Of a stretch of DNA of 64,000 nt, positions 18,147-26,467 are shown one piece after another (position 1 is the stretch's first letter; the number at the start of each line of letters is the position of its first letter). Under the pieces are notes generated by a model that worked only from the letters and a program-made list of their open reading frames with translations, searched no databases and was not told the origin of the DNA. The DNA is from Streptomyces coacervatus. GTDB lineage: Bacteria > Actinomycetota > Actinomycetes > Streptomycetales > Streptomycetaceae. A program made the translations under genes and the position numbers. The stretch lies in the NCBI RefSeq assembly GCF_029223485.1, contig NZ_JARHTP010000001.1:620001-684000 (forward strand), written 5' to 3'.

Positions 18147-18830
18147 CTAGCTCCCGCCGTCCGGTTCTTCGGACGGCGCCCCTTCGGACGGTGGCCCCTC
18201 GGACGGCGGCCGGATCAGTGTCCCGATGCCGGTGCAGATCAGGTCCAGGCTGCGGGTGAACTTCTCGTCCGGCCCGTGCGCGGCCGCGGCGGCCACCGTT
18301 CGAGGGAAGCTGCGGTGGAGGGCGGCGACGTCCTCGGCGGTGACTGGCACCGCGGGTGGATCGCTCTGTTCCTGGAGCACGTAGCCGGTGACGTGGCTGA
18401 GCACGGTGTCGGCGGCGGTGGCGCAGTGCTCCGGGGGCACGCCGGCCTCGGCGAGGGTGGCGAGCAGCCGTTCCATCAGTGAGAGCGCGCCGGGGCTGAG
18501 GGTCTTCGGGCTGCCGGCGAGCATGATCGCTCCGCCGGGGTGCTGCCGGATGCTCTGCCGCAGGGCGACGGCCTGCGCCGTGACCTGCGCCGGCCAGTCT
18601 GCGTGCGCGGGCAGGCAGGCCAGGGCGGCGGTGCCGGCCTCGTACGCCTGCCGGACCACCCGGTCGGCCATCAGCTGGAGCAGCGCGGCCTTGCTTGGTA
18701 CGTGGTAGTAGAGGCTGCCGGCGTGCACGTCGAGACGGTCCGCGACCTGGCGCACGGAGAAGCCGTGGTAGCCGGTCTGGGCGAATACCGCCATCCCCGC
18801 GTCGATGATCCGGTCTGCGGTCAGCTTCAC
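18147..18830 (-). CDS. TetR family regulator (TetR class C-terminal domain)
   Basis: 227 residues. DNA-binding domain: RIIDAGMAVFAQTGYHGFSVRQVADRL, then HAGSLYYHVPSKAALLQLMADRV, the helix-turn-helix of the TetR/TcmR class. The long helical C-terminal half resembles the TetR_C_1 ligand domain. The tail PPSEGPPSEGAPSEEPDGGS is low-complexity. GTG start at 18830. It diverges from the rhomboid/serine-hydrolase operon, and the perfect palindrome 18862-18880 lies between them, so it most likely represses both directions. The ligand is unknown. Confidence 0.88.
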   Translation of the reverse strand: MKLTADRIIDAGMAVFAQTGYHGFSVRQVADRLDVHAGSLYYHVPSKAALLQLMADRVVRQAYEAGTAALACLPAHADWPAQVTAQAVALRQSIRQHPGGAIMLAGSPKTLSPGALSLMERLLATLAEAGVPPEHCATAADTVLSHVTGYVLQEQSDPPAVPVTAEDVAALHRSFPRTVAAAAAHGPDEKFTRSLDLICTGIGTLIRPPSEGPPSEGAPSEEPDGGS

Positions 18831-18861
18831 GGCCGCAGTCTAACGATCTGCGTCGACTCGC

Positions 18862-18880
18862 TTTCAAACACTGTTTGAAA
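18862..18880. promoter_or_regulatory. Perfect 19-bp palindrome, TetR operator
   Basis: TTTCAAACA-C-TGTTTGAAA, with 9-bp perfect arms around a single base. It is A/T-rich against a very G/C-rich background and lies between the divergent TetR gene (start 18830) and the rhomboid-like gene (start 18947). The symmetry and length are those of known TetR-family operators. Confidence 0.85.
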
Positions 18881-18946
18881 ATCTCCAGGGTGGCGTTATT
18901 GTCATGATCACCGAAATGAGACGCGGCTCGGAGGGGGGTGGTGACG

Positions 18947-19708
18947 ATGGACATCCTGCTGTTCAACGTGACCACGGCGGCACTGATGGTGCTGATGTTC
19001 AACGGCGGTCTGGCCCTGCTCGGCCAGAGCACACTGGGCCGGCGGCGGATCCCCTGGGCCGGCGTCGGCCTGACCGGGCTCGCGCTCGCCGGGGTGGCCC
19101 TCCAGCTCTGCTGGCCGGGGGCGATGGGCGCGCTCGACGCGGACCCGTCGAAGTCCGGCTGGTGGCGCGTGGTCACCTCCGTCTTCATGCAGAACGGCGG
19201 CTTCGGCGGGGCGGCCTGGAACATCGCCACTCTTGCCGCCGTCGCGGCCTTCGCCGACTGGTTCTGGGGTGCGCCGCTGACGCTCGGCCTGTTCGCCGCG
19301 GGCATCCTGCTGCCGGAGCAGATCGACAAGCTGTGGGGCCAGACCTCCCACAGCACCGACCCCCGCAACTTCGCGGGCAGTTCCGGCGCCACCTATTTCC
19401 TGGGCGCGACGCTGGCCGCGGCCCTGCTGCTGCGCGGCGGTGCCGACGACGAGGGCACGAGCCGCGGCAAGGCCGTCCGCAAGAACCGGCTGCTCGCGCT
19501 CGGCGTACCGGTGCTCGGACTGGCGATGTGGTTCGCGCAGGAGAACGGGCACGGGCTGGTCTCCTGCTACGGCTTCGCCCTCGGCGCGCTCGCCTGGGCC
19601 GCGTTCCGCACCGTCCTGCACCCGGACCGCGACCTCCGGCAGCCACCGCGCACGACGGTCGCCTCGCTGACCGGGCTCGTCGGCCGACGGGCCGGCGGCG
19701 CCGACTAG
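18947..19708 (+). CDS. Rhomboid-like intramembrane protease
   Basis: 253 residues with about six hydrophobic spans. A rhomboid-type WWRVVTSVFMQNGGFGGAAWN follows the second span. The catalytic serine motif is GSSGATYF (Ser146) at the start of one span, and a late span carries NGHGLVSCYGFALGALAW, where His202 could complete the Ser-His dyad. Rhomboids cut membrane proteins within the bilayer. Similarity is through motifs and topology only; the residue before the loop Asn/Trp differs from classical members, so activity is unproven. ATG 18947 has GAGGGGGG about 8 nt upstream; GTG 18938 and 18941 are alternatives. The serine-hydrolase gene follows after 75 bp, probably in one operon. Confidence 0.7.
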   Translation: MDILLFNVTTAALMVLMFNGGLALLGQSTLGRRRIPWAGVGLTGLALAGVALQLCWPGAMGALDADPSKSGWWRVVTSVFMQNGGFGGAAWNIATLAAVAAFADWFWGAPLTLGLFAAGILLPEQIDKLWGQTSHSTDPRNFAGSSGATYFLGATLAAALLLRGGADDEGTSRGKAVRKNRLLALGVPVLGLAMWFAQENGHGLVSCYGFALGALAWAAFRTVLHPDRDLRQPPRTTVASLTGLVGRRAGGAD

Positions 19709-19783
19709 CAGGCAGGCCCCCGCCCCACCCCACCCGCCCCACTCCACCCGCGCCATTCCACCGTGCACCACGAGGGAGACAGC

Positions 19784-21295
19784 ATGTCGGAAAACCTGCG
19801 CCAGGAAGTGTCGAAGCTCGTCGACCAGGAGGTGGCCAAGATCCTGGAAGAGACCGACCGCGACGTGACCCGTACGGTCAACCGTGCGCTGGGCGTGAGC
19901 GACGGCGCCCCGGCGTTCGACACCGCCCGCTGGCAGGCCCGGCTCGGCGAACTCCTCGCCGCCCACCAGATCCCCGGCGCCGCCCTGGCCGTGCTCGCCG
20001 GCGGCGAGATCCACGAACTGGCCGCCGGTGTCCTGCACACCGGCACCGGCGTCACGGTGACCCCGGACTCCGTGTTCCAGATCGGCTCCGTCAGCAAGGG
20101 CTACACCGCCGCCATGGTGGTCCTGCTCGCCGACGCCGGGAAGCTGGACCTCGACGCGCCGGTCGCGGACGTCCTGCCCGACTTCGCGGTCGCCGACGCC
20201 GGGGCCACCCGGACCATCACGCCGCGCCAGCTGCTCAACCACACCAGCGGCATCGAGGGCGACTACGTCAACGACACCGGCCGGGGGGACGACTGCCTGG
20301 CCCGCTACATCGAGGGCGCGCGGACCGTCGGCCTGACCAACCCGCCCGGCGTCACCATGTCGTACTCCAGCACCGCCTACAACGTCCTCGGCCGCATAGT
20401 CGAGGTGGTCACCGGCCAGACCTGGGACGAGGCGCTCAAGGAACTGCTCCTCGCCCCGCTCGGGCTGGAGCACACCATGACCCTGCCCGAGGAGGTGCTG
20501 CGCTTCCGCGCCGCCATGGGGCACATGGGCGAGCCGGGCGAGACCCCCGTCCCCACCCCCCTCTGGAACATGCTGCCGCGCTCGGCCGGCCCGTACGGCG
20601 GGATCAGCGCGACCGCCGCCGACGTGGCCCGGTTCGCCCGGGCCTTCGTGGACGGCGGCGCCGCGCCGGACGGCACCCGTGTGCTGCCAGCCACCGTGGT
20701 CGACGCGATGCTGACCCGCGAGGTCGAGATGCCCGACCAGTGGTTCCTCGGCGCCCACTGGGGCCTGGGCTGGGGCCTGTTCGAGTGGGACGGCGCGCGC
20801 GGCTTCGGCCACGACGGCAGCACCTTCGGCCAGCTCGCCTACCTGCGCGCCATCCCGGACAAGGGCCTCGCCATCGCCCTGCTGACCAACGGCGGCGGCG
20901 CTGCGCCCAAGGTCTTCGAGACGCTCTGCCGCGAGCTCTGCGCCGAACTCGCCGGGGTCACCATGCCCGGGTTCGCGCCGGCCACCGAACCCCTGGCCGT
21001 GGAGACGGAGCCGTTCCTCGGCAGCTACAAGCGCGAGGGCTTCCTCATGACCATCGCCGACGGCGACGGCGGCCCGGGCACGCTGCGGCTGAGGTACGAG
21101 GGCGCGGACGGCCTGGCGGGCACCTTCGACCCGCTGGTCTGGCACCTGACCCCGGTCTCGCACACGCCGGCGAAGACGGTGTTCGCCGGCCGCCGCAACG
21201 AGAAGGACGCCTGGATACCCGTGGTGTTCTACGCCCTCGCCGACGGCAGCCGGTACGTCCACTTCGGCGTCCGCGCGACGGCCAAGTCCGCCTAG
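19784..21295 (+). CDS. Serine hydrolase of the beta-lactamase/DD-peptidase fold (class C-like)
   Basis: 503 residues. Residues 1-37 are charged and helical, with no signal peptide. The beta-lactamase domain follows (about 45-385): the catalytic SxxK is S102-V-S-K105 (FQIGSVSKGYTAA), the YxN position reads Y194-S-S, and HTSGIEGDY and GHDGSTFGQLAYL are present. The last ~110 residues form an extra beta-rich domain of the kind found in esterase EstB and D-aminopeptidase relatives. The Asn-to-Ser change in YxN is common in esterases and peptidases, so this is unlikely to be a drug-hydrolysing lactamase. ATG 19784 with GAGGGAG upstream. Second gene of the rhomboid operon under the TetR palindrome. 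Confidence 0.85.
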   Translation: MSENLRQEVSKLVDQEVAKILEETDRDVTRTVNRALGVSDGAPAFDTARWQARLGELLAAHQIPGAALAVLAGGEIHELAAGVLHTGTGVTVTPDSVFQIGSVSKGYTAAMVVLLADAGKLDLDAPVADVLPDFAVADAGATRTITPRQLLNHTSGIEGDYVNDTGRGDDCLARYIEGARTVGLTNPPGVTMSYSSTAYNVLGRIVEVVTGQTWDEALKELLLAPLGLEHTMTLPEEVLRFRAAMGHMGEPGETPVPTPLWNMLPRSAGPYGGISATAADVARFARAFVDGGAAPDGTRVLPATVVDAMLTREVEMPDQWFLGAHWGLGWGLFEWDGARGFGHDGSTFGQLAYLRAIPDKGLAIALLTNGGGAAPKVFETLCRELCAELAGVTMPGFAPATEPLAVETEPFLGSYKREGFLMTIADGDGGPGTLRLRYEGADGLAGTFDPLVWHLTPVSHTPAKTVFAGRRNEKDAWIPVVFYALADGSRYVHFGVRATAKSA

Positions 21296-21367
21296 GCATC
21301 CCCGGACACCGGGCGGCCCCAGTACTCCAGTCGTCCTTCTCCATTCGCCGTAAGTCGCCCGAGCTGA

Positions 21368-21751
21368 TTGGCCTCCGCCTGGTGCCGTGATCTCGCCGAG
21401 GCGGACATCACGATGGTCATCGTCGACTACGAGTGCGAACTCGCCCAGCTCGAGGAGCAGGGACACCGGACCGGACTTGTGGGCCGGGGGCGTGGCCGGG
21501 CTATGGCGCAGCTGCTGCGGCGCAGTCGGGAGTTCGACCAGCTTTGGCAGGAGCGGGAGGTGGCGTTGCGCCGGGTCGACCGGAAGCGGATCGTGCATCC
21601 CTCCCTCGGCATGATCGAGCTGGACTGCCACAACCTGTTCAGTGAGGACGGACGGCAGCGACTGCTGTGGTTCTCCGCGCCGCCCGGCTCTGCGGGTGCG
21701 GAGCAGCTGGAACTGCTGTCGGTGGTGGGGACGCAGGATTTCGCGGTGTAG
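21368..21751 (+). pseudogene. Beheaded MmyB-type XRE regulator
   Basis: The ~127 codons match only the C-terminal ligand-binding half of actinomycete XRE/MmyB-like regulators. Motifs in order are AQLLRRSREFDQLW, KRIVHPSLGMIELD and SAPPGSAGAEQLELLSVV, where the family has a conserved LHHP.VG.L.L block and a late TAEPGSPSAEAL.LL. The ~150 residues before it, with the helix-turn-helix, are missing, and upstream DNA does not supply them in any frame. There is no clear ribosome-binding site. Probably a deletion relic. Confidence 0.7.
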
Positions 21752-21941
21752 GGCTCCTTGCAGAATTCGTCACCGACGCGGCAGTCAGAGCATTCTGGAT
21801 GCACTCCGCAAAACCAGATGGGGTGGAATCCTGTTGAACGTCCCTCGGACGGACTGTATACGCACAGGATGCGGGGACCCGAAGAAGGGAGCTGGCAAGG
21901 CCCCGTGCTGGTCGGCGCATCGCCACCTTTGGCAGCTCTGG

Positions 21942-22288
21942 CAGGTCGAATGCAAGCTCGCAGAAGAGATAGCCCAAGGGCATGGCCTGTTCCGCTTGAC
22001 GGTGACCAATGACTCAGACGAGTTGGTGGGGCGGTGGGCTGTGTCCTTCCGCCTGCCCGCCGGCACGCACGCCTATGGCGAAGGCACCGAGTTCGACATC
22101 CATCCCGAGTCTTCCTGGGCTCGTGGCTTGCCGGATCTGTTCGAGGTGGACTGCTTGGGGGACTCCTACTCCTGCACGGCCACATGGAGCCTTGCCCCGG
22201 CCAACAGGCCGCCATCATGGTCACCGTCCATGGCGGGAACCCTCTCCAAGCGTCGAACTGGCCAGAAGGATTCGGAGTTTTCGTCTGA
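21942..22288 (+). pseudogene. Frameshifted remnant of an unidentified beta-rich protein
   Basis: One frame reads protein-like from LWQVECKLAEEIAQGHGL through LTVTNDSDELVGRWAVSFRL and DSYSCTATWSLAP to about 22195. After a one-base shift the next frame continues GQQAAIMVTVHGG and NWPEGFGVFV and stops at 22288. Together these look like a single beta-sandwich domain, similar in style to CBM2 or fibronectin-like modules (VTVTN, W.V.F.LP, C.A.W.LAPGQ). I do not recognise a family with certainty. No start or ribosome-binding site is clear, so I treat it as debris. Confidence 0.4.
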
Positions 22289-22795
22289 AGATGCAGCTTG
22301 GCGTGCGTATGGCGCTCCACGAAGACCGGAACAAGGTCACGAATTCCGGCCCTGAGCAACCGTTCCTCGCCTGCCAATCCGAGACTTGTTGTTCAACGGC
22401 CTTGCTGTCGGTGTATGCGACTAGTGAGCGCCTATTGGCCTGGTGGGCCATTGGAATAGTCGAGTGAAGCCCCGGTGATGATGCGCTGGTCAAGGACGAC
22501 GGCTGTCTCCGGGATGCCCTTGGGCCGGCCGGGGCCCTGAGCCCACGGGGTTCCCTCGCCGGGTGTTGCCTCCGACCGCGTGTTCAGCTCTTGGTGCGAG
22601 CCCGGAACATCGCCCCTCACCGGAAAGGCCGTACCGCCGAAGGCGCTCATGCGCGGCATCGGGAGGGCGCCGAGCCGGATGCACACGGATGTCATGGCGG
22701 CGCGGCCGCTGAGGTCCGGTCCGTGGCCGCGTGGGTCAGTTCACGGTGAACGGCGGGTGAATACGTTTCCTTCAACAGAACGAGGAGGCAGGCCC
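22289..22795. other. Gap before the monooxygenase operon
   Basis: 507 bp with no gene I can support. Open frames are short and have atypical codon use. The promoter of the monooxygenase operon must lie in the last ~100 bp, but no clear -35/-10 pair or operator stands out. Confidence 0.45.
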
Positions 22796-24163
22796 GTGAA
22801 GGAAAGCCAATTGGACCAGTTGGACACGTGTGTGATCGGGGCGGGACCTGCCGGGCTGGCGGTCGCCAGGGCTCTTGCAGAGCGGAAACTGCCGTACACG
22901 CACCTTGAACGGCACACCGGGCCCGGCGGTATCTGGGACATCGACAATCCCGGCAGCCCGATGTACGAATCGGCCCACTTCATCTCCAGCAGGACCCTGT
23001 CGGGATTCGGCGGTTTCCCGATGCCCGACCACTTCGCGGACTACCCGCCGCACCGGCAGATCCTGTCGTATCTGACGTCGTTCGCCGAAGCGTACGGGCT
23101 GACTGAGCGCATCGAGTTCGGCGTCGAGGTGGAGAGCGTCGGGAAGAACGCGGACGGCAGTTGGACGGTCGTCCGGTCCGACGGCAGGGAGAGCGTGCAC
23201 GGGCAGGTAGTGGTGTGTACGGGTTCGCAGTGGCACCCCAACATCCCCGAACTGCCGGGGGAGTTCAGCGGAGAGGTCCGGCACACCGTCGGCTATCGCG
23301 GCGCGGAGGAGCTGCGGGGCAAGCGGGTCCTGGTCGTGGGTGCGGGGAACTCCGGGTGTGACATCGCGTGCGATGCGGCCCGGAGCGCGGACCACGCGGT
23401 GATCAGTATGCGGCGCGGTTACTGGTTCATCCCCAAGCACCTGTTCGGCCGGCCCGTGGACACCATCGCCGCCGGCGGCCCGAAGCTGCCGATGTGGCTG
23501 GAGCAGCGCGTCTTCGGTGCCCTGCTGCGGATCATCAACGGTGACCCGACGCGCCTCGGCCTGCAGAAGCCGGACCATAAGCTGTTCGAGACCCACCCGG
23601 CCATCAACTCGATGCTGATCCACCACCTCCAGCACGGCGACATCACCGCCAGGCCCGGGATCGCCCGCACGGCGGGCAGGACCGTGCACTTCACCGACGG
23701 CACCAGCGACGACTTCGATCTCATCCTGCTGGCCACGGGCTACGTCCACAAAGTGCCGGTCGCGCAGAAGTACTTCGGCGACGAGCAGCACCCGGACCTG
23801 TATCTGTCGTCGTTCTCCCGCGAGCACCAGGGCCTGTTCGGCATCGGCTTCGTAGAGACCAACTCCGGCGCGTACCAACTCTTCGATACCCAGGCGCAGT
23901 TGATCGCCGGCTATCTCCACGACGCCCGGCACCGGCTGCCGAACGCGGAGCGGTTCGCCCAAATGATCCGCGCCGACCGGCCGGACCTGACCGGCGGCAT
24001 CAAGTTCGTCGACTCGCCCCGGCACACCGGCTATGTCGACAGCGGAGCCTTCGTGAAGTACCTGGGCAAGGTCGCGGGCGAGATGGGCTGGCGTACCGAG
24101 GGCCAGCCGCCGCCGGTACGGTCCCTGCGGTGCGCGGAGGCCGACGCGGAGGCGGCGGCGTGA
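22796..24163 (+). CDS. Flavin-containing monooxygenase (FMO/Baeyer-Villiger class)
   Basis: 455 residues. The FAD-binding fold starts at CVIGAGPAGLAVARAL, the second dinucleotide (NADPH) motif is VLVVGAGNSGCDIAC, and between them FSGEVRHTVGY matches the FxGxxxHxxxY fingerprint of class B monooxygenases. LLATGYVHKVP is the late ATG motif. Such enzymes oxygenate S, N or carbonyl carbons. GTG 22796 has GAGGAGG 8 nt upstream; the longer open frame lacks homology. The stop overlaps the SDR start (GTGA). The substrate is unknown; the SDR and aldehyde dehydrogenase partners suggest stepwise oxidation of an alcohol or ketone. Confidence 0.85.
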   Translation: MKESQLDQLDTCVIGAGPAGLAVARALAERKLPYTHLERHTGPGGIWDIDNPGSPMYESAHFISSRTLSGFGGFPMPDHFADYPPHRQILSYLTSFAEAYGLTERIEFGVEVESVGKNADGSWTVVRSDGRESVHGQVVVCTGSQWHPNIPELPGEFSGEVRHTVGYRGAEELRGKRVLVVGAGNSGCDIACDAARSADHAVISMRRGYWFIPKHLFGRPVDTIAAGGPKLPMWLEQRVFGALLRIINGDPTRLGLQKPDHKLFETHPAINSMLIHHLQHGDITARPGIARTAGRTVHFTDGTSDDFDLILLATGYVHKVPVAQKYFGDEQHPDLYLSSFSREHQGLFGIGFVETNSGAYQLFDTQAQLIAGYLHDARHRLPNAERFAQMIRADRPDLTGGIKFVDSPRHTGYVDSGAFVKYLGKVAGEMGWRTEGQPPPVRSLRCAEADAEAAA

Positions 24164-25038
24164 GCGGCTTCGACTTCTCCGACAAGGTCATGCTGGTGAC
24201 CGGCGGGGCCGGCGGTATCGGCAGTGCCCTGTGCCGCCGCTTCGCCGAAGGCGGTGCCCGCTGCGTGGTCGTCGACATCGACGAGATCCGTGCCGGGAAG
24301 GTGGCCGCGGAGCTTCCGGGCGCCGGGCACACGGGAGTTGGCTGCGATCTGATGGAACGTGCCGAGGTGGAGCGGCTGTTCGAGCTGGTCGCCGACTCCT
24401 GCGGCCGCCTCGACGTGCTGGTCAACAATGTGGGCATGACCAGCGCGGAACGTTTCGACGTGCGCAGCGTCGAGAGCATCGAGCGGGAGATCACCCTCAA
24501 CCTGATCTCCCCGCTGATCGCGACCAGGATCGCGATCCCCTTGCTGAAGGCCTCCCGGGACGCCCGGGTGGTCACCACCGTCTCCCTCGGCGGGATCTTC
24601 CCGCTGGGCGAGACCCCGATCTACACGGCCTCGAAGTTCGGGTTGCGCGGCGCGATGCTCGCGATCGGCCTCGACCTGCGGAGCAAGGGGATTCTGGCCG
24701 GGTCGGTGCTGCCGTCGGCGACCGACACCCGGATGCTGCGTCAGGAGGCCGTGGACGGCGGCAACTCCATGCAGTTCCAGGACCGGCCCCAGCAGCCCGC
24801 CGACGTCGTCGCAGCCGTGGTGAGCCTGCTCGACAAACCCCGCCTGGAGGCCTACCCGCGCCCCGGCGAGTCCCGCCTCGTGCGGCTTGCGATGCTCGTA
24901 CCGAACCTGCTGCCCAGGATCCTCCCGCTGTTCCGCAAGCGCGGCGACCGCGGCATGGCCCGCTATCTGGACGAACTCCGGCACCGCGGTCTGGCCCAAC
25001 AGACCAACGGACGCTGGGAGTTGGTGGAGGAAGCATGA
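24160..25038 (+). CDS. Short-chain dehydrogenase/reductase
   Basis: 292 residues, classical SDR. The cofactor motif is VTGGAGGIGSALCRRF, NNVG follows after the fourth strand, the catalytic serine region is VSLGGIFPLGE, and the active-site motif is YTASKFG. A C-terminal extension of ~40 residues (LLPRILPLFRKRGDRGMARYLDELRHRG) is basic and amphipathic, as in membrane-associated SDRs acting on lipophilic substrates. GTG 24160 overlaps the monooxygenase stop, and its own stop overlaps the aldehyde dehydrogenase start, so all three are translationally coupled. Confidence 0.88.
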   Translation: MSGFDFSDKVMLVTGGAGGIGSALCRRFAEGGARCVVVDIDEIRAGKVAAELPGAGHTGVGCDLMERAEVERLFELVADSCGRLDVLVNNVGMTSAERFDVRSVESIEREITLNLISPLIATRIAIPLLKASRDARVVTTVSLGGIFPLGETPIYTASKFGLRGAMLAIGLDLRSKGILAGSVLPSATDTRMLRQEAVDGGNSMQFQDRPQQPADVVAAVVSLLDKPRLEAYPRPGESRLVRLAMLVPNLLPRILPLFRKRGDRGMARYLDELRHRGLAQQTNGRWELVEEA

Positions 25039-26450
25039 GCAGCACGTACGAGACGCTCCAGGTCGTCAACCCCGCCACCGGGGAACCGATCACCACCCTT
25101 CCCGCCGCGAGCGCCGACGACGTCGCCAAGGCCGCCGAGCGGGCCCGGCAGGTCTTCGACAGCGGGGTGTGGTCGTGGCTGCCGGTCCGGGAACGCGCTG
25201 CCGTGTTGCTGCGGCTGGCCGATCTGATGGAACGCGACGCCGAGATCCTGGCCCGGCTGGACAGCGAGGACGCGGGCAAGCCGATCACCGAGTGCCGTAC
25301 GGGCGACGTACCGGGCGCGATCGAGTCGATCCGCTGGTTCGCCGAAGCGGCCGACAAGGTCTTCGGCCGGGTCGCGCCGAGCGGGCCCGACGGCCTGGGG
25401 CTGATCAGCCGCGAGCCGGTCGGGGTGGTGGCGGCGGTCCTGCCGTGGAACTACCCGCTGGCCATGACCGCGTGGAAGGTCGGCCCCGCCCTGGCGGCCG
25501 GGAACTGCCTGCTGGTCAAGCCCGCCGAGGCGACCCCGCGCTCGGCCCTGCACCTGGCCGTGCTCGCCGCCGAGGCCGGTCTGCCGGACGGAGTACTCAC
25601 CGTGCTGCCCGGGTACGGTTTCGAAGCCGGGGCGGCCCTCGCACGTGACCCCCTCGTCGGGGCGCTCTCCTTCACCGGGTCCACCGCGACCGGCCGCCGC
25701 ATCCTCAAGGACGCGGCCGACAGCAACTTCAAGCGCGTCTCACTGGAGATGGGCGGCAAGAGTCCCCAGGTGCTGATGGCCGACGCACTCGCCTACGGCG
25801 ACGAGCTCATCGGCGACATGATCGAGGCCGCCTTCCTGACGATGGGGCAGAACTGCACCGCCGGCTCTCGTGTCCTGGTCCACGAGAGCATCGCCGGTGA
25901 GGTCCTGGAACGGTTCACGGCGGCGGCGCGGCAACTCGTGATCGGCGATCCTGCCGACCCGCGCACGCAGTTGGGGCCGCTCGTCGACCGTGCCGCCTTC
26001 GACCGGGTCGCGGCAGCCGTGGATGCCGCCCGGGCCGGCGGTGCCCAGATCCACACCGGGGGACTGCCCCACGGTCTGCCTGCGCGCGGCGCCTACTACC
26101 CACCCACCGTGATCACCCGCGCCCCCGCAGGCAGCGACGTCCTCACCAAGGAGCTGTTCGGCCCGGTCGTCACCGTCCAGACCTTCACCACGGAGGACCA
26201 GGCGGTACGCATGGCCAACGCCACCGAGTACGGACTTGCCGCCTCCGTATGGACCCGCGACCTCGATGCCGCATTCCGGCTGGCACGCGGCATCGAGGCC
26301 GGAGTGATCTCGGTGAACGCCTACAGCGAGGGCGACATCACCACCCCCTTCGGCGGCTGGAAGCAGTCCGGATTCGGTGGCGTGGAGAAGTCCACCAACG
26401 CCTTCGAACAGTGGACCCGGGAGAAGACGGTCTGGATCCGCACCCGCTGA
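25035..26450 (+). CDS. Aldehyde dehydrogenase (NAD(P)+)
   Basis: 471 residues of the ALDH superfamily. Seen: VNPATGEPI at the N-terminus, VLPWNYPLAMTAWKVGPALAAGN, the phosphate loop FTGSTATGRRI, the general base Glu in LEMGGKSPQ, the catalytic Cys in GQNCTAGSRV, and the late ELFGPVV and PFGGWKQSGFG motifs. It oxidises an aldehyde to the acid. The sequence style is that of the betaine/gamma-aminobutyraldehyde group, but the substrate cannot be read. ATG 25035 overlaps the SDR stop. It converges with the AraC-type gene, leaving only 17 bp. Confidence 0.92.
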   Translation: MSSTYETLQVVNPATGEPITTLPAASADDVAKAAERARQVFDSGVWSWLPVRERAAVLLRLADLMERDAEILARLDSEDAGKPITECRTGDVPGAIESIRWFAEAADKVFGRVAPSGPDGLGLISREPVGVVAAVLPWNYPLAMTAWKVGPALAAGNCLLVKPAEATPRSALHLAVLAAEAGLPDGVLTVLPGYGFEAGAALARDPLVGALSFTGSTATGRRILKDAADSNFKRVSLEMGGKSPQVLMADALAYGDELIGDMIEAAFLTMGQNCTAGSRVLVHESIAGEVLERFTAAARQLVIGDPADPRTQLGPLVDRAAFDRVAAAVDAARAGGAQIHTGGLPHGLPARGAYYPPTVITRAPAGSDVLTKELFGPVVTVQTFTTEDQAVRMANATEYGLAASVWTRDLDAAFRLARGIEAGVISVNAYSEGDITTPFGGWKQSGFGGVEKSTNAFEQWTREKTVWIRTR

Positions 26451-26467
26451 CCACGCCTTACTGGGCC

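Noticed and set aside
19784..21295. A true beta-lactamase
   Set aside because: No signal peptide, and the YxN motif is Y-S-S. The extra C-terminal domain fits esterase or peptidase relatives better.
18908..21631. A very long open frame on the strand opposite the rhomboid and serine-hydrolase genes
   Set aside because: G/C-rich coding DNA often keeps the opposite strand open. The protein has no family motif, and its amino-acid mix is that of a shadow frame.
22432..22695. Open frame of 87 codons on the minus strand in the gap before the monooxygenase
   Set aside because: No ribosome-binding site and no recognisable sequence. Codon use is atypical.
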